Source: an uncultured Ruminococcus sp. (GTDB lineage Bacteria > Bacillota > Clostridia > Oscillospirales > Acutalibacteraceae). Taken from it: a DNA stretch of 38,880 bases. The translations under genes were made by a program, and so were the position numbers. Position 1 is the first letter of the stretch, and every line of letters starts with the position of its first letter. Below, in pieces: positions 1 through 9,600 of the stretch. The notes below the pieces were generated by a model. That model had not been told where the DNA came from and made no database searches. It worked only from the letters and a program-made list of their open reading frames with translations. The stretch lies in NCBI GenBank assembly GCA_902764235.1, contig CACWVH010000015.1:1-38880 (forward strand), given 5' to 3'.

Positions 1-19
1 TATGGGTGAACAGCTTAAA

Positions 20-60
20 AACCTGAAATGCATAAAACAACGCATTATCTCAGGTTTTTT
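20..60 (+). terminator. Rho-independent terminator of a gene off the left edge
   Basis: The arms AACCTGA (20-26) and TCAGGTT (50-56) pair, with an inner AATGC/GCATT extension, and a T run follows on the plus strand. It would end a rightward transcript coming from outside the window. Plus-strand frames reach stops at positions 7-9 and 22-24, so only the last few codons of that gene, if any, are visible. Confidence 0.7.
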
Positions 61-119
61 CAGAACAATCAATAATGAGTTTCACGGATTCAGGTAAGAT
101 AAAACGGTGCTTTTCTGAA

Positions 120-154
120 AGAGCGCTTGCTGCGGAAATTGCAGCAGGCGCTCT
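120..154 (-). terminator. Terminator of the first secreted-protein gene
   Basis: A 14-bp stem (AGAGCGCTTGCTGC paired with GCAGCAGGCGCTCT, one G-T mismatch) lies 37 bp beyond the stop codon of the leftward gene. On the minus strand it is followed only by a short T run (TTTCAG), so the hairpin is strong but the U-tract is weak. Confidence 0.65.
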
Positions 155-190
155 GAATTCAATTATTTAATTGTTCTTTACTATAATCTG

Positions 191-3100
191 TCAGCTTGCT
201 GAAACAGATGTTATTGTATAGATCTTTTCTGATTTTGTACCGTCAGCATCTGTTGCTACAGACTTGAGATCATAGCTTGCAGCCTTTGTGGGGGTAAACT
301 TTGCATATGTGCATTTTTCATTGCCGTAGCTGAGCTTGTTCCACTTGCTGTTTTCGCTTCTCTTGAAGAAAAATTCATAGCTTACAGGCTTTGTACCGCC
401 GACCGATCTGCCGGAGATGGTTATTGTCTTATTGACTGCGACCTCTGTGCCTGTATTGATTACAGATACATTTGTAAGAGCCATGCTTTCAAGAACTGTA
501 ACCTTGAATATCTTTGTTTCTGTGTTTTCCTTGCTGTCCTTTACTACAGCATTGATATCATACTCAGCAGCTGCTGTCGGGACAACCGTTGCATATGTTG
601 CTGTACCGAATTCTGTTCCGATCTTATTCCACTTGGAATTTGTGCTTCTCTTGAAATAGAATGCGTATTTATACGGACCCTCACCGCCTGAGGCTGCGCC
701 TGTCACTCTGATATCATCCCTGATCTGTACAGTTTCGGAATTCAGGAAGGAGCTGTTTACAAGCGGATCCTTATCCTCAACAGCACTGAATGTGAGAAGC
801 TTTTCTCTTTCAGTTCCCTCTGCATCCTTAACTACTACCTTAACATCATAGGAAGCCGCAGCTGTGGGAGTAAAGGAAGGCTTTTTGAGAGTATTCCATT
901 TTGTATTGGTACTTCTCTTGTAATAGTATTCAAATGTGTAAGGCTCTGTGCCGCCTGTTGCAGCCGCATTGATCTTTATTATTTCGCCGGTCTTTACTTC
1001 CTCTGCGCTTAATGCGGATTTATTGACAAGACCTGCAAGCGTGCGGAAGGAGAAGAAAGTATCTGCTGTCTGACCTGATGCATCCTTGACAGTTACTTTA
1101 AGCTCGTAAGAATCGACCGCTGTGGGAGTAAGTGTTGCCGTGGCTGCCTTTGTATTTTCCTTGATAGTCTTCCAGCTGTTCGCTGAAGCTCTCTTGAAAT
1201 AATATGAGAAGGTATACGGCTCTGTGCCGCCGGAAGCCTTACCATACATAGTTATCGTTTCGCCTGCATTGATTGCCCTTGTAGGACCGGGTTCGACCGT
1301 TGACTCATTGGTCAGAGGCTTGTTGTATGCCATAACCTCGGACAGCGTCTCATTTGAAAGCGCACCATCTGCGTCCTTTACCTGTACCCTGACATCATAT
1401 TCGCCGTATTCAGTAAGCTTTACCTCGATTGGTGTATCGCTTACAAAGCCTTCGGGTACATCCATTGCCTTGCCTGTCTGAACATTTACAACGCTGTATT
1501 TATAAGTATAAGGTTCTGTGCCGCCGGCAGCATTACCAAACACAAAAATTGTATCTCCGACATTGCATATATCAGGACGTACGAATGAATAATTCTCAAG
1601 CGGCTGTAAAAAACCGGAGGTGCTTACTGTAAGCCTGAAATAGCGATAATCGCCGCCTCTTGTGTCAAGGCTGATATAAGCCGTATCACCGTTATATGCA
1701 CTGAGGTAAACGCCCTGCATACGGCTGTTATAGGTAATACCATCATCATCCGGAGCTGACCACTCGTCACCATTATACTCTGCTCTGAAATATACATCTC
1801 CGGGGATCCTGATGTACTCGCCATCTGAGGACACATCCTCATGGCCTATATCGTGCATTTCCATTGTTCCGGTGTAAATGCCGTCATTGTTCTCATCAAA
1901 AAGCTCTGTCTCGCCGATACCACAGTAAGCTCTGAGATAACCATCCGAAAAATCATAGGGCGGTATCTTTACCTCGGCACCCGGAGTCCATGTGGTATAG
2001 CTTCCTGTGTTTGTATCAAAGCTGATGTAAATAGCCTCGTGTTTATCACTGATATTTACCTTGAGATTTTTTGTGCTGTCCTCTGTCGAGAAGGTTGTGC
2101 CGTTTTCATCAGGATTTCTCCAGAAGCTGCCGCTCCAATCTTCACCCCATTTTATAAGAAACTCATTTTCTCCGAGAGGAGGGTCTTTAACAACAGTTGT
2201 ATAGACACCGTCACCGTCATCATCAAAGAGCATATACTGCTGATCTGCCGACCAATCGCTGAATGTACCGACGGCAAATAAATATGCATCGGTCAGATCG
2301 AATCCGCACTGTGTCGTCAGAGTCCAGTTATGATAATCAGCATCCCTTGTATCAAGCAGATATTTTATTTGCATTCCATCTGAACAAGGATCTTTTACTC
2401 CCATCGGTTTTATACTTCCGAATTCAGTTCCGTAATTTACATAATCGCCGTCCCAGCCCCATGAGAAGGTCGGACGGGTAGTCCACTGACCATCCTCAAG
2501 CTGCATTTCGGTATCATATCCCTGAATATATGCATATGCACCGGAGCTGCCTGAAATTTCACTATAAGAAAAAATGCTTTCATAAACGCCGTCACCGTCT
2601 TCATCTGAGAAGTCACATGTCCATACATCATACTCACCTTCATCCTTCGGCTGGTACATACCAAGCTTCAGATTTGATTCTGAGTCATCTGTATATATGG
2701 GAGGAAGTGTATTATATGTCAGCTTCCAGTTGTGATAATCCTCATCACGGGCGTCAAACATGAAATGTACCTGCTCGCCACTAAGGAAGTTATTTTCAAA
2801 GCGCTTTGTTGAGCCGAACTCCGTTCCGCCGTTTCCGTCACTGCCCCAGACAAATTCGTCCTCATAATCCCATCTTGCATAGAATCCGGAGCCGAAAAGC
2901 TCAAAAACATCTACCTCTGCTTCATAGATCCTGTCGCCGTCATCATCACTGAGAGGGATATCTGTGCTGTCCGTTTCAGGGTCTCCTGCAAATACCGTCA
3001 ACCGCTCCATATCAGGTATCAGTGTCGCCATTGCGTTTATCTTCCACTTTGTGTAATTGCTGCTGCCCCTTGCGTCAAATGAGACAGAAAGTGCTTCATT

Positions 3101-3511
3101 TTCCTTGAGCTTTACTGTGACAAGCTCATCGCTTCCGTATGTATTGCCGCTTTCATTTTCTGCGCCCCATTTGTCAGTTGAACTGTCGTCAAGCCTTACA
3201 AAAAAGCTTACCTCATCATAGTCCGGAAAATCCATCAGTAAGTTTCCGAACTGACCTGTATAAATACCGTCCCCGTCCTCATCAAAAAGCTCAAGATCCT
3301 CATATTCACCCAAATCCGGTATATTTGTGATGTGTATGCCGACCTTTCTCGGACCGATATCAAAGTAATCTTTATTTTCGGTCACGGAGATACCGTCCTC
3401 GTTGTCTGCGGCATAAGCCGTAACTGACGACATCGCAGTTCCGGTCACAAGCAATGCTGCAAGTGCGGTACTGAGTATACGCTTTGACAAATGCTTACTC
3501 ATAGTTTTCAT
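191..3511 (-). CDS. Secreted multi-module repeat protein (DGDG modules plus five triple-tyrosine repeats)
   Basis: An exported protein of 1106 residues. Residues 1-35 form a signal peptide (basic KHLSKR, hydrophobic core, AYAA). About five modules of 100-120 residues follow (roughly 40-600), each with an acidic loop such as LFDEDGDGIYTG and a later FDTR...YxxW strand. They resemble the DDGDGVY segment of X25/SusE-like starch-binding modules, so polysaccharide binding is possible but not shown. From about residue 620 come five repeats of about 90 residues of the triple-tyrosine type (GGTEPYTFEYYYKRS, then a TPTAAASYDVKVVVKD-like strand). No catalytic domain, LPXTG or dockerin is seen. It has its own promoter and terminator. 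A second ATG nine bases in (3502) has a better distance (11) from the AAAGG site, so the true start may be there. Role: probably extracellular carbohydrate or surface binding, inferred. Confidence 0.9.
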   Translation of the reverse strand: MKTMSKHLSKRILSTALAALLVTGTAMSSVTAYAADNEDGISVTENKDYFDIGPRKVGIHITNIPDLGEYEDLELFDEDGDGIYTGQFGNLLMDFPDYDEVSFFVRLDDSSTDKWGAENESGNTYGSDELVTVKLKENEALSVSFDARGSSNYTKWKINAMATLIPDMERLTVFAGDPETDSTDIPLSDDDGDRIYEAEVDVFELFGSGFYARWDYEDEFVWGSDGNGGTEFGSTKRFENNFLSGEQVHFMFDARDEDYHNWKLTYNTLPPIYTDDSESNLKLGMYQPKDEGEYDVWTCDFSDEDGDGVYESIFSYSEISGSSGAYAYIQGYDTEMQLEDGQWTTRPTFSWGWDGDYVNYGTEFGSIKPMGVKDPCSDGMQIKYLLDTRDADYHNWTLTTQCGFDLTDAYLFAVGTFSDWSADQQYMLFDDDGDGVYTTVVKDPPLGENEFLIKWGEDWSGSFWRNPDENGTTFSTEDSTKNLKVNISDKHEAIYISFDTNTGSYTTWTPGAEVKIPPYDFSDGYLRAYCGIGETELFDENNDGIYTGTMEMHDIGHEDVSSDGEYIRIPGDVYFRAEYNGDEWSAPDDDGITYNSRMQGVYLSAYNGDTAYISLDTRGGDYRYFRLTVSTSGFLQPLENYSFVRPDICNVGDTIFVFGNAAGGTEPYTYKYSVVNVQTGKAMDVPEGFVSDTPIEVKLTEYGEYDVRVQVKDADGALSNETLSEVMAYNKPLTNESTVEPGPTRAINAGETITMYGKASGGTEPYTFSYYFKRASANSWKTIKENTKAATATLTPTAVDSYELKVTVKDASGQTADTFFSFRTLAGLVNKSALSAEEVKTGEIIKINAAATGGTEPYTFEYYYKRSTNTKWNTLKKPSFTPTAAASYDVKVVVKDAEGTEREKLLTFSAVEDKDPLVNSSFLNSETVQIRDDIRVTGAASGGEGPYKYAFYFKRSTNSKWNKIGTEFGTATYATVVPTAAAEYDINAVVKDSKENTETKIFKVTVLESMALTNVSVINTGTEVAVNKTITISGRSVGGTKPVSYEFFFKRSENSKWNKLSYGNEKCTYAKFTPTKAASYDLKSVATDADGTKSEKIYTITSVSAS

Positions 3512-3570
3512 CGCCTTTCTGAAATATTTTTCCGGAATAGTCCTATACTATTTCAAATAGTACTAAAATA

Positions 3571-3600
3571 ATTATACAATTTATAGCATTGTTATATCAA
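3571..3600 (-). promoter_or_regulatory. Sigma-A promoter for the first secreted-protein gene
   Basis: On the minus strand, -35 TTGATA (3595-3600) and -10 TATAAT (3571-3576) are separated by 18 bp. A small dyad, ACTATTTcAAATAGT (3548-3562), lies in the leader just downstream and could be an operator. Confidence 0.75.
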
Positions 3601-3696
3601 TGGTGATTTTGCACAAAAAGATTATACATCAGCATTATTTTTGCACCTATATTTTATTGTATAGCAAAACGCTGCCATACTTTTTACACCTGAAAA

Positions 3697-3724
3697 AAAG
3701 CGGCAGACCTGAGCCTGCCGCTTT
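3697..3724 (-). terminator. Terminator of the [14 protein letters not shown] protein gene
   Basis: A perfect stem AAAGCGGCAG/CTGCCGCTTT is followed on the minus strand by a seven-T run, 9 bp after the stop codon of the gene ending at 3733. Confidence 0.9.
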
Positions 3725-3732
3725 GTAATTCA

Positions 3733-6444
3733 TTATGATACTGTTTTGAAATAATTGATCGCTGCCTGATTGTAGAGATACATAGACTTTACAAGATTGC
3801 AAAGATCAGCCTTTGATTCATTTCCATCATACAAATTCAGAACTATATATGCATATGAAAGAGGACACAGACGTATATAATATGTATCTGTTCCGTCAGT
3901 TACTGAATATGAGAAAGTCTCATTGAGCTTCTGTGCGGCAATATTTGGCATTTCTGCATATTTGCCGTTCTTTGAGGTCTTGAAGGAAAGCTGTGTATCG
4001 TTTGCCTTGACAACAGGCTCGCTTCCCTCGGGATAATCTAGATAAAGTCTGAAGGATGTTCTGTCATTGATAACAAGTGTATAGCCCTTGACAGTTACAT
4101 TTGCCGGAATATCTCCGTCCTTTGAAACAACAAAATCTTCGAGTGTTTCCTTTGTTACTCCGGAAACATCTACAAGAGTCCTGCCGCTGATATCACCCTT
4201 ATCAAAGTATTTATCTGCGTATGAACCAAAGGAATAAAGGTTTTCGCAAAGTGCCTTCATTGAATCACTGTACTGACCCGGATAATTCTTTACATCCTCA
4301 AGATAAGAATTGACTGAGCTTGTATATGTACTGTTTTCAAGCAGTTCTCCGGCTGCATTATAGAATTCGGTTTCCTGACCATCTTCCTTATACAGCTTGA
4401 TGGTTACATCTTCCTCACAGTCGCTTGCGGATACGGGACAGCTGAATTTATAGTAGCCTTTATAATCGCCTGAGCCTACATATCTTCCGGTGTCGGATGC
4501 ATTCTGTGTATATTCATTGTCCTTGCAGCTCAGCACTGCCTTATATGCGTTTGAGGGAAGTGTCAGATAGAAGTTTACACCAATATCGCCCTCAAGTGTA
4601 AGGCTTCTGTAATTGACAGTCGGCTTTACCTCTGCTGCCTGAACATTGATGGTCAGTCTGCTTGTCTTTTCTGTGCCGTTTGCATCGGTTACTGAAAGAT
4701 AATATGTCTGATCGCCTGTTTTTGATACTGTATAATCAGCTGAATTTTCTGTGCCGCTATAGATCACAGAACCGTTGGGATCCTTGAACTGATAGGTAAG
4801 AGGTGCAACACCGCCCTCTGCTGTCGCAGAAAGTGTTATGCTGCTGCCGGCAACGGGATTCATGCTTGAGGATGTGAAATCCTTGATCTCAAGTGCTGAA
4901 AGAACATCAAGCTCAATTGTAGCCTGTGCTGCTTTTGAATCAGAGGAGGTTGCCACAACTGTTACAGTATACTTACCGCTCTTATCAGGGTAGAAATTAT
5001 ACTTGTAGCCATCTTCTGTTGTACCGGAAATTGAATTGCCGCTGGGATCTGTGCCTGTGAATGCATATGTTACACCTGAGCCGCTTGCCGTTGCTGTCAA
5101 TATAACTCTGTCGCCGACGTAGATCGTATCATACATACTCTTCAGTGAAACTGTGAAATCTGTTACGGGGGGATAGATGGTGTAAGTTTTGATTATTCTG
5201 GAAACGCTTTTATAATTGCCCTGACCATATACCCAGACTTGTGCTTCTTTTACAGATGAATCACCGCCGGCTCTATTTGGGTACATTACTCTGTAATCCT
5301 TCGGATCAGCTTTCGTGCCCTGTGTAAGAATTTCTCTGGTATAGTGATCTCTTACGGTAACAGCCGGTTCTTTCGGTGTACCGTCATAAACCGTGGAATA
5401 ATACTCAAGCTCAATATCATTTTCATCAAATGTATATTCAGTTGTTCCTGTCCATTCGCCCTTGAGAGAAACATCTTTCTCAAACGCCTGACTTTCATCC
5501 CTGCCTTCAAGACGAACCGTTACACCGGGGTTATCTGCCTTGATCGTGAAATACTGATGACCGGATACAGAAGCCGGATAAAGCGAAGAACGCACAGCGC
5601 TGCCGCTGGAAGTATCCATGGATGTTGATGTAACACCGTTTGAGGTTATCTTCGGGACGATATATGCATATGTCCTGTTTGTGACATCCTTTTCCTTTAC
5701 CTTCATAAGCAGCTGGTATTTAACATCTGTTTCAAGTGTATAATTTGTGGTATTCTTGTATTCACCCGTATCTACATTTTTTACAACATAGCTGTCAAAC
5801 TTGAGGTTATCATACATTATACTTGTAGCCTGATTCACCGTCACGCTTTCCTGTGCATAGGTAGCTGCATCCGGTGCTGTAATAGTTTTTCCGCTGCTTG
5901 TTTTTACATTTGTTGTACGCACACAGACAAAAAGCATCTGACTGCCGGTCTGGACGCTGCCGTCAACAATTACTGCGCCTACGCCTATTTCCTTTACGGT
6001 GTCATCGCTCAGTGTGGTTTTTCCCATATAATCGTCATTATCAGCAAGCATCTGACTTACAATCTGAGTTGCAGTTGAGCCGCTCTTATAATTAAACAGC
6101 GCAACACCCTCAAGGTATGTATAATTACCATCATAACTATAGAACATCTCATTCATAAGATCTGTCTCGGAAAGATCTATCGGCAGCTGTGCAGCACGCT
6201 CCATTGCCTGCTCAAAAAGCTCCGCATCCGGCTGCAGCTGCTTGTCGGAAGCTCTTTCTTTATTTATTGCATCGCAGATCTCCATTGCAAGCTTGTACTT
6301 TCTTTCAACACCACTGATAATGATATTGAGTGACCTGTCAGGGTCAGCCGCTGATACATTCACAGCAGTCACCGCAAAAAACGACATCATCATAACTGCC
6401 GCAAGAGCAGTACTCAGCAATCGCTTTAATACCTTACCCTTCAT
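3733..6444 (-). CDS. Secreted CAP-like / PKD-like protein with C-terminal [11 protein letters not shown] domain
   Basis: About 903 residues from the ATG at 6444. An in-frame ATG exists 102 bp upstream, but 6444 has the AAAGGG site 11 bp ahead and directly opens a signal peptide (KGKVLKRLLSTALAA...VSAA). The first ~170 mature residues (AMEICDAINKERA...AVIVDGSVQTGSQMLFVCVRT) resemble a divergent CAP/SCP domain without obvious catalytic histidines. A middle region has two to three Ig/PKD-like domains (SGSGVTYAFTGTDPSG; EGGVAPLTYQFKDPNG). The last ~300 residues form a domain opening with [20 protein letters not shown] and ending PLSYAYIVLNL...LYNQAAINYF; it recurs at the end of the leucine-rich-repeat protein at 32741-36562. 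It has its own promoter and terminator, so it is monocistronic. Function unknown; extracellular or wall-associated by inference. Confidence 0.9.
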   Translation of the reverse strand: MKGKVLKRLLSTALAAVMMMSFFAVTAVNVSAADPDRSLNIIISGVERKYKLAMEICDAINKERASDKQLQPDAELFEQAMERAAQLPIDLSETDLMNEMFYSYDGNYTYLEGVALFNYKSGSTATQIVSQMLADNDDYMGKTTLSDDTVKEIGVGAVIVDGSVQTGSQMLFVCVRTTNVKTSSGKTITAPDAATYAQESVTVNQATSIMYDNLKFDSYVVKNVDTGEYKNTTNYTLETDVKYQLLMKVKEKDVTNRTYAYIVPKITSNGVTSTSMDTSSGSAVRSSLYPASVSGHQYFTIKADNPGVTVRLEGRDESQAFEKDVSLKGEWTGTTEYTFDENDIELEYYSTVYDGTPKEPAVTVRDHYTREILTQGTKADPKDYRVMYPNRAGGDSSVKEAQVWVYGQGNYKSVSRIIKTYTIYPPVTDFTVSLKSMYDTIYVGDRVILTATASGSGVTYAFTGTDPSGNSISGTTEDGYKYNFYPDKSGKYTVTVVATSSDSKAAQATIELDVLSALEIKDFTSSSMNPVAGSSITLSATAEGGVAPLTYQFKDPNGSVIYSGTENSADYTVSKTGDQTYYLSVTDANGTEKTSRLTINVQAAEVKPTVNYRSLTLEGDIGVNFYLTLPSNAYKAVLSCKDNEYTQNASDTGRYVGSGDYKGYYKFSCPVSASDCEEDVTIKLYKEDGQETEFYNAAGELLENSTYTSSVNSYLEDVKNYPGQYSDSMKALCENLYSFGSYADKYFDKGDISGRTLVDVSGVTKETLEDFVVSKDGDIPANVTVKGYTLVINDRTSFRLYLDYPEGSEPVVKANDTQLSFKTSKNGKYAEMPNIAAQKLNETFSYSVTDGTDTYYIRLCPLSYAYIVLNLYDGNESKADLCNLVKSMYLYNQAAINYFKTVS

Positions 6445-6581
6445 AATTCTTTCAACCCTTTCTTGTTTATTATCAGCCGAGCGCAGTTTTGTCAGGAGAA
6501 TATTACGCACTATGCATATTATGGTGTATATAAACTCCTTGTTCACCGTACATTATGCGTTCAGCCATTAAAATATAATTT

Positions 6582-6610
6582 ATTATAGCACAATTCAATA
6601 TTTTTTTCAA
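6582..6610 (-). promoter_or_regulatory. Sigma-A promoter for the gene at 3733-6444
   Basis: On the minus strand, TTGAAA (6605-6610), a 17-bp spacer and TATAAT (6582-6587) match consensus almost perfectly. The leader to the ATG at 6444 is about 130 nt, which supports the downstream start. Confidence 0.8.
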
Positions 6611-6649
6611 CAATTTATTTCTAAGATTGTACACTTTTAAAATAGAAAA

Positions 6650-6673
6650 GTCGGGCAGCCTTAACTGCCCGAC
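6650..6673 (-). terminator. Terminator of the twelve-repeat protein gene
   Basis: A 9-bp perfect stem GTCGGGCAG/CTGCCCGAC is followed on the minus strand by CTTTTCTATTTT, 9 bp beyond the stop of the gene ending at 6682. Confidence 0.9.
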
Positions 6674-6681
6674 CGGGTGTA

Positions 6682-9600
6682 TCATGTTGATTTAAGTGTC
6701 AGCGGTATCACAGCCACTGTTCCGTCAGCGTCCTTTACGATTACTCTTATCGTATAGCCTGCTGCTGCAGTGGGAGTAAATGAAGCAGATGCTGTTGATG
6801 AAAACTCTGTTCCGATTACATTCCACTTTGTATTTTCACTTCTCTTGTAATAGAAGGCATAGGTATACGGAGATTTTCCGCCGCTTGCCTTGCCGCTTAT
6901 CGTTACCTTGGTGCCGGCTTTTACAGTCGATGCACTGATAGTCGATTTATTAGCAAGTGTTGTTGCAGTTATCTTCATTGTCTTGACGGAAACAGCAGAA
7001 TTCGCATCCTTGGCAATAACCTTGATGTCATAATCGGCAGCTGCTGTCGGAGTCAGACTTGCAACGGTTGAGCCGTCGTAAGCTGTGCCGATAAGATTCC
7101 AGCTTGTATTAGCCGAACGCTTGAAATAGAATGCATACTTATAAGATGCCTTGCCGCCTGATGCCTTACCTGAAATGGTAACTGATGTACCGATGCCTAC
7201 CTTTGAATAATTGACAACAGATTTGTTTTCAAGGTCTGTTGCTGTGAGAGTAAGAGTCTTGACAGCCACAGCTTCGTTTGCATCCTTTGCAATTACCCTG
7301 ATATTATATGAAGCCTGTGCTGTAGGCTTGAAGCTTACGGAAGATTCAGATGTAAATTCTGTTCCGATAAGGTTCCAGCTTGTATTTGTCGAGCGCTTGA
7401 AATAATATGAATACTTATATGAAGCCTTTCCGCCCGAAGCCGCGCCCTTGATATCGATCGTTGTACCGACGCCGACCTTACTGTAGCTCAGCGAAGAAGT
7501 ATTCTGAAGATCAGTAGCTGTCATCTTGAAGGTCTTTGATGCAACAAAGCCCTTTGCATCCTTGACGCTGATCTTGAAATTATAGGTTGCCTGAGCTGTG
7601 GGAGTGAAGGTAGTGCTTGTTGTTCCGTCATATGCTGTGCCGATAGTGTTCCAGCTTGTATTAGTGGAACGCTTGAAATAGAATGCGTATTTATAATCAG
7701 AATTGCCTCCACTTGCCTTACCCTTGAGAGTAACGGCAGTGCCCACGCCGACCTTTGAGTAATTGATAAGTGAGCTGTTGACAAGATCTGCTGTTGTAAC
7801 CGTGAAGGTCTTGGCTGTAACTCCGCCTGTGCTGTCCTTTACATTGACCTTTACATCATAGGTTGCCAATGCCGTTGGTGTGAAGCCGGCACTTGTTGTA
7901 CCGTCATAAGCTGTGCCGATAGTTACCCAGCTGGAGCTTGTGGAGCGCTTATACAGGAACGCATATTTGTAGGGAGCTGTTCCGCCCGAAGCTGCACCTG
8001 TCATTGTCAGCTTATTACCCAGAACAAGCTTTGTTGTATTTACCGTACTGCTGTTCACCAGAGGCTCAGCCGCTGTGAAAACAAACGACTTCTCTGCAAT
8101 TGTACCGTTTTTATCCTTTACCTTGACCTTTATGTCAAAGCTTCCCGAGGAAACAGGAGTAAAGGTTCCGCTTGTTGCAGTGCCGTATTCTGTGCCGAGA
8201 ACATTCCACTTTGAATTTTCTGTTCTCTTATAATACATTGCATAGGTATATGGAGATGTTCCTCCGCTTGCCGCAGCAGTGACGATCACCTTATTGCCTG
8301 CCGGGAGCTTGTTGGCATTGATACTTGAATTATTTGCGAGAGCAGCTGTAGCGGTAAAGGTAAAGGTTTTTTGTGTAACAGTGCCGTTGCCGTCCTTTAC
8401 ATTTATCTTGATGTCAAATGTGCCTGCGGAAACAGGGGTAAAGCTACCGCTTGTTGCTGTGCCGTATTCTGTTCCCACAACATTCCACTTTGAATTTTCT
8501 GTTCTCTTGTAATACATCGCATACTTATAGGGAGTTTTTCCTCCGCTTGCCTTGCCTGTAAGAGTAAGCGCAATGCCTGCCGGCTGCTTGGTCGAAGATA
8601 TCGAAGAGCTGTTTACAAGCGGTGTGTATGCTGTTACAGTATAGGTCTTTTCGGCTGTTGTGCCTGCATTGTCCTTGACGATGATCTTTACATTATATGT
8701 TCCGGCTGATGTGGGCTTGAAGGTTGCGCTGGTAGCTGTACCGAACTCTGTTCCGACTGTCGTCCATGTGCTGGCACTTGAAAGCTTGTAGTAATATGCG
8801 TATTTGTACGGAGTTGTTCCGCCTGTGGCCTTTCCTGTCATTGTAACGCTGTTATTTGTCGTTACGGTGGTCGGGCTTACTGTGGAGCTGTTGGCAAGTG
8901 CGTTCTTTGCCGTTACTGTAAAGGTCTTTTCAGCTGTTGTGCCTGCATTGTCCTTGACGATGATCTTTACATTATATGTTCCGGCTGATGTGGGCTTGAA
9001 GGTTGCACTGGTAGCTGTGCCGAACTCTGTTCCGACAGTTGTCCATGTGCTGGCACTTGAAAGCTTGTAGTAATATGCGTATTTATACGGGGTTGTTCCG
9101 CCTGTTGCCTTTCCTGTCATTGTAACGCTGTTATTTGTCGTTACGGTGGTCGGGCTTACTGTGGAGCTGTTGGCAAGATCAGCAGCCTTTTCTTTGACAG
9201 TAAGTGAGAAGGTTTTTTCTGCTGTCTTTCCTCCGTTATCCTTGACGATAGTTTTCAGATTATAGGTTCCGGCTGCAGTGGGTGTGAATTTCTGAGAGGT
9301 GGATGAACCATAGACTGTTCCGATGCTTGTCCATGATGAATCAGAGGACTTCTTATAATAATAAGCATAGGTATAGGGTGAAACACCGCCTGATGCCTTA
9401 CCGTATAATGTCACTGCTGTTCCCGCTGTTACCTCAGATGCTGAGACAGTAGATGTATTGCTGATCGCAGAAGAGCTTACAGAAAATGCAGAGCTTTTTG
9501 ATGCAATAATATCATTGCTTCCCTTACAGTCAACACGTACCTGGTATGTACCGACCGCAGATGGAGTATATGTAAGTGTCTGGAGGGTTCCGTAGCTTGC

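Noticed and set aside
191..3511. Dockerin or calcium-binding EF-hand repeats suggested by DEDGDG
   Set aside because: The acidic loops occur once per 100-120 residues inside beta-rich modules, without the paired 22-residue dockerin segments or conserved helices.
6445..6546. Upstream in-frame ATG extending the gene at 3733-6444 by 34 codons
   Set aside because: It would place about 34 extra residues before the signal peptide, and the consensus promoter, a ribosome site and the signal peptide all fit the ATG at 6444.
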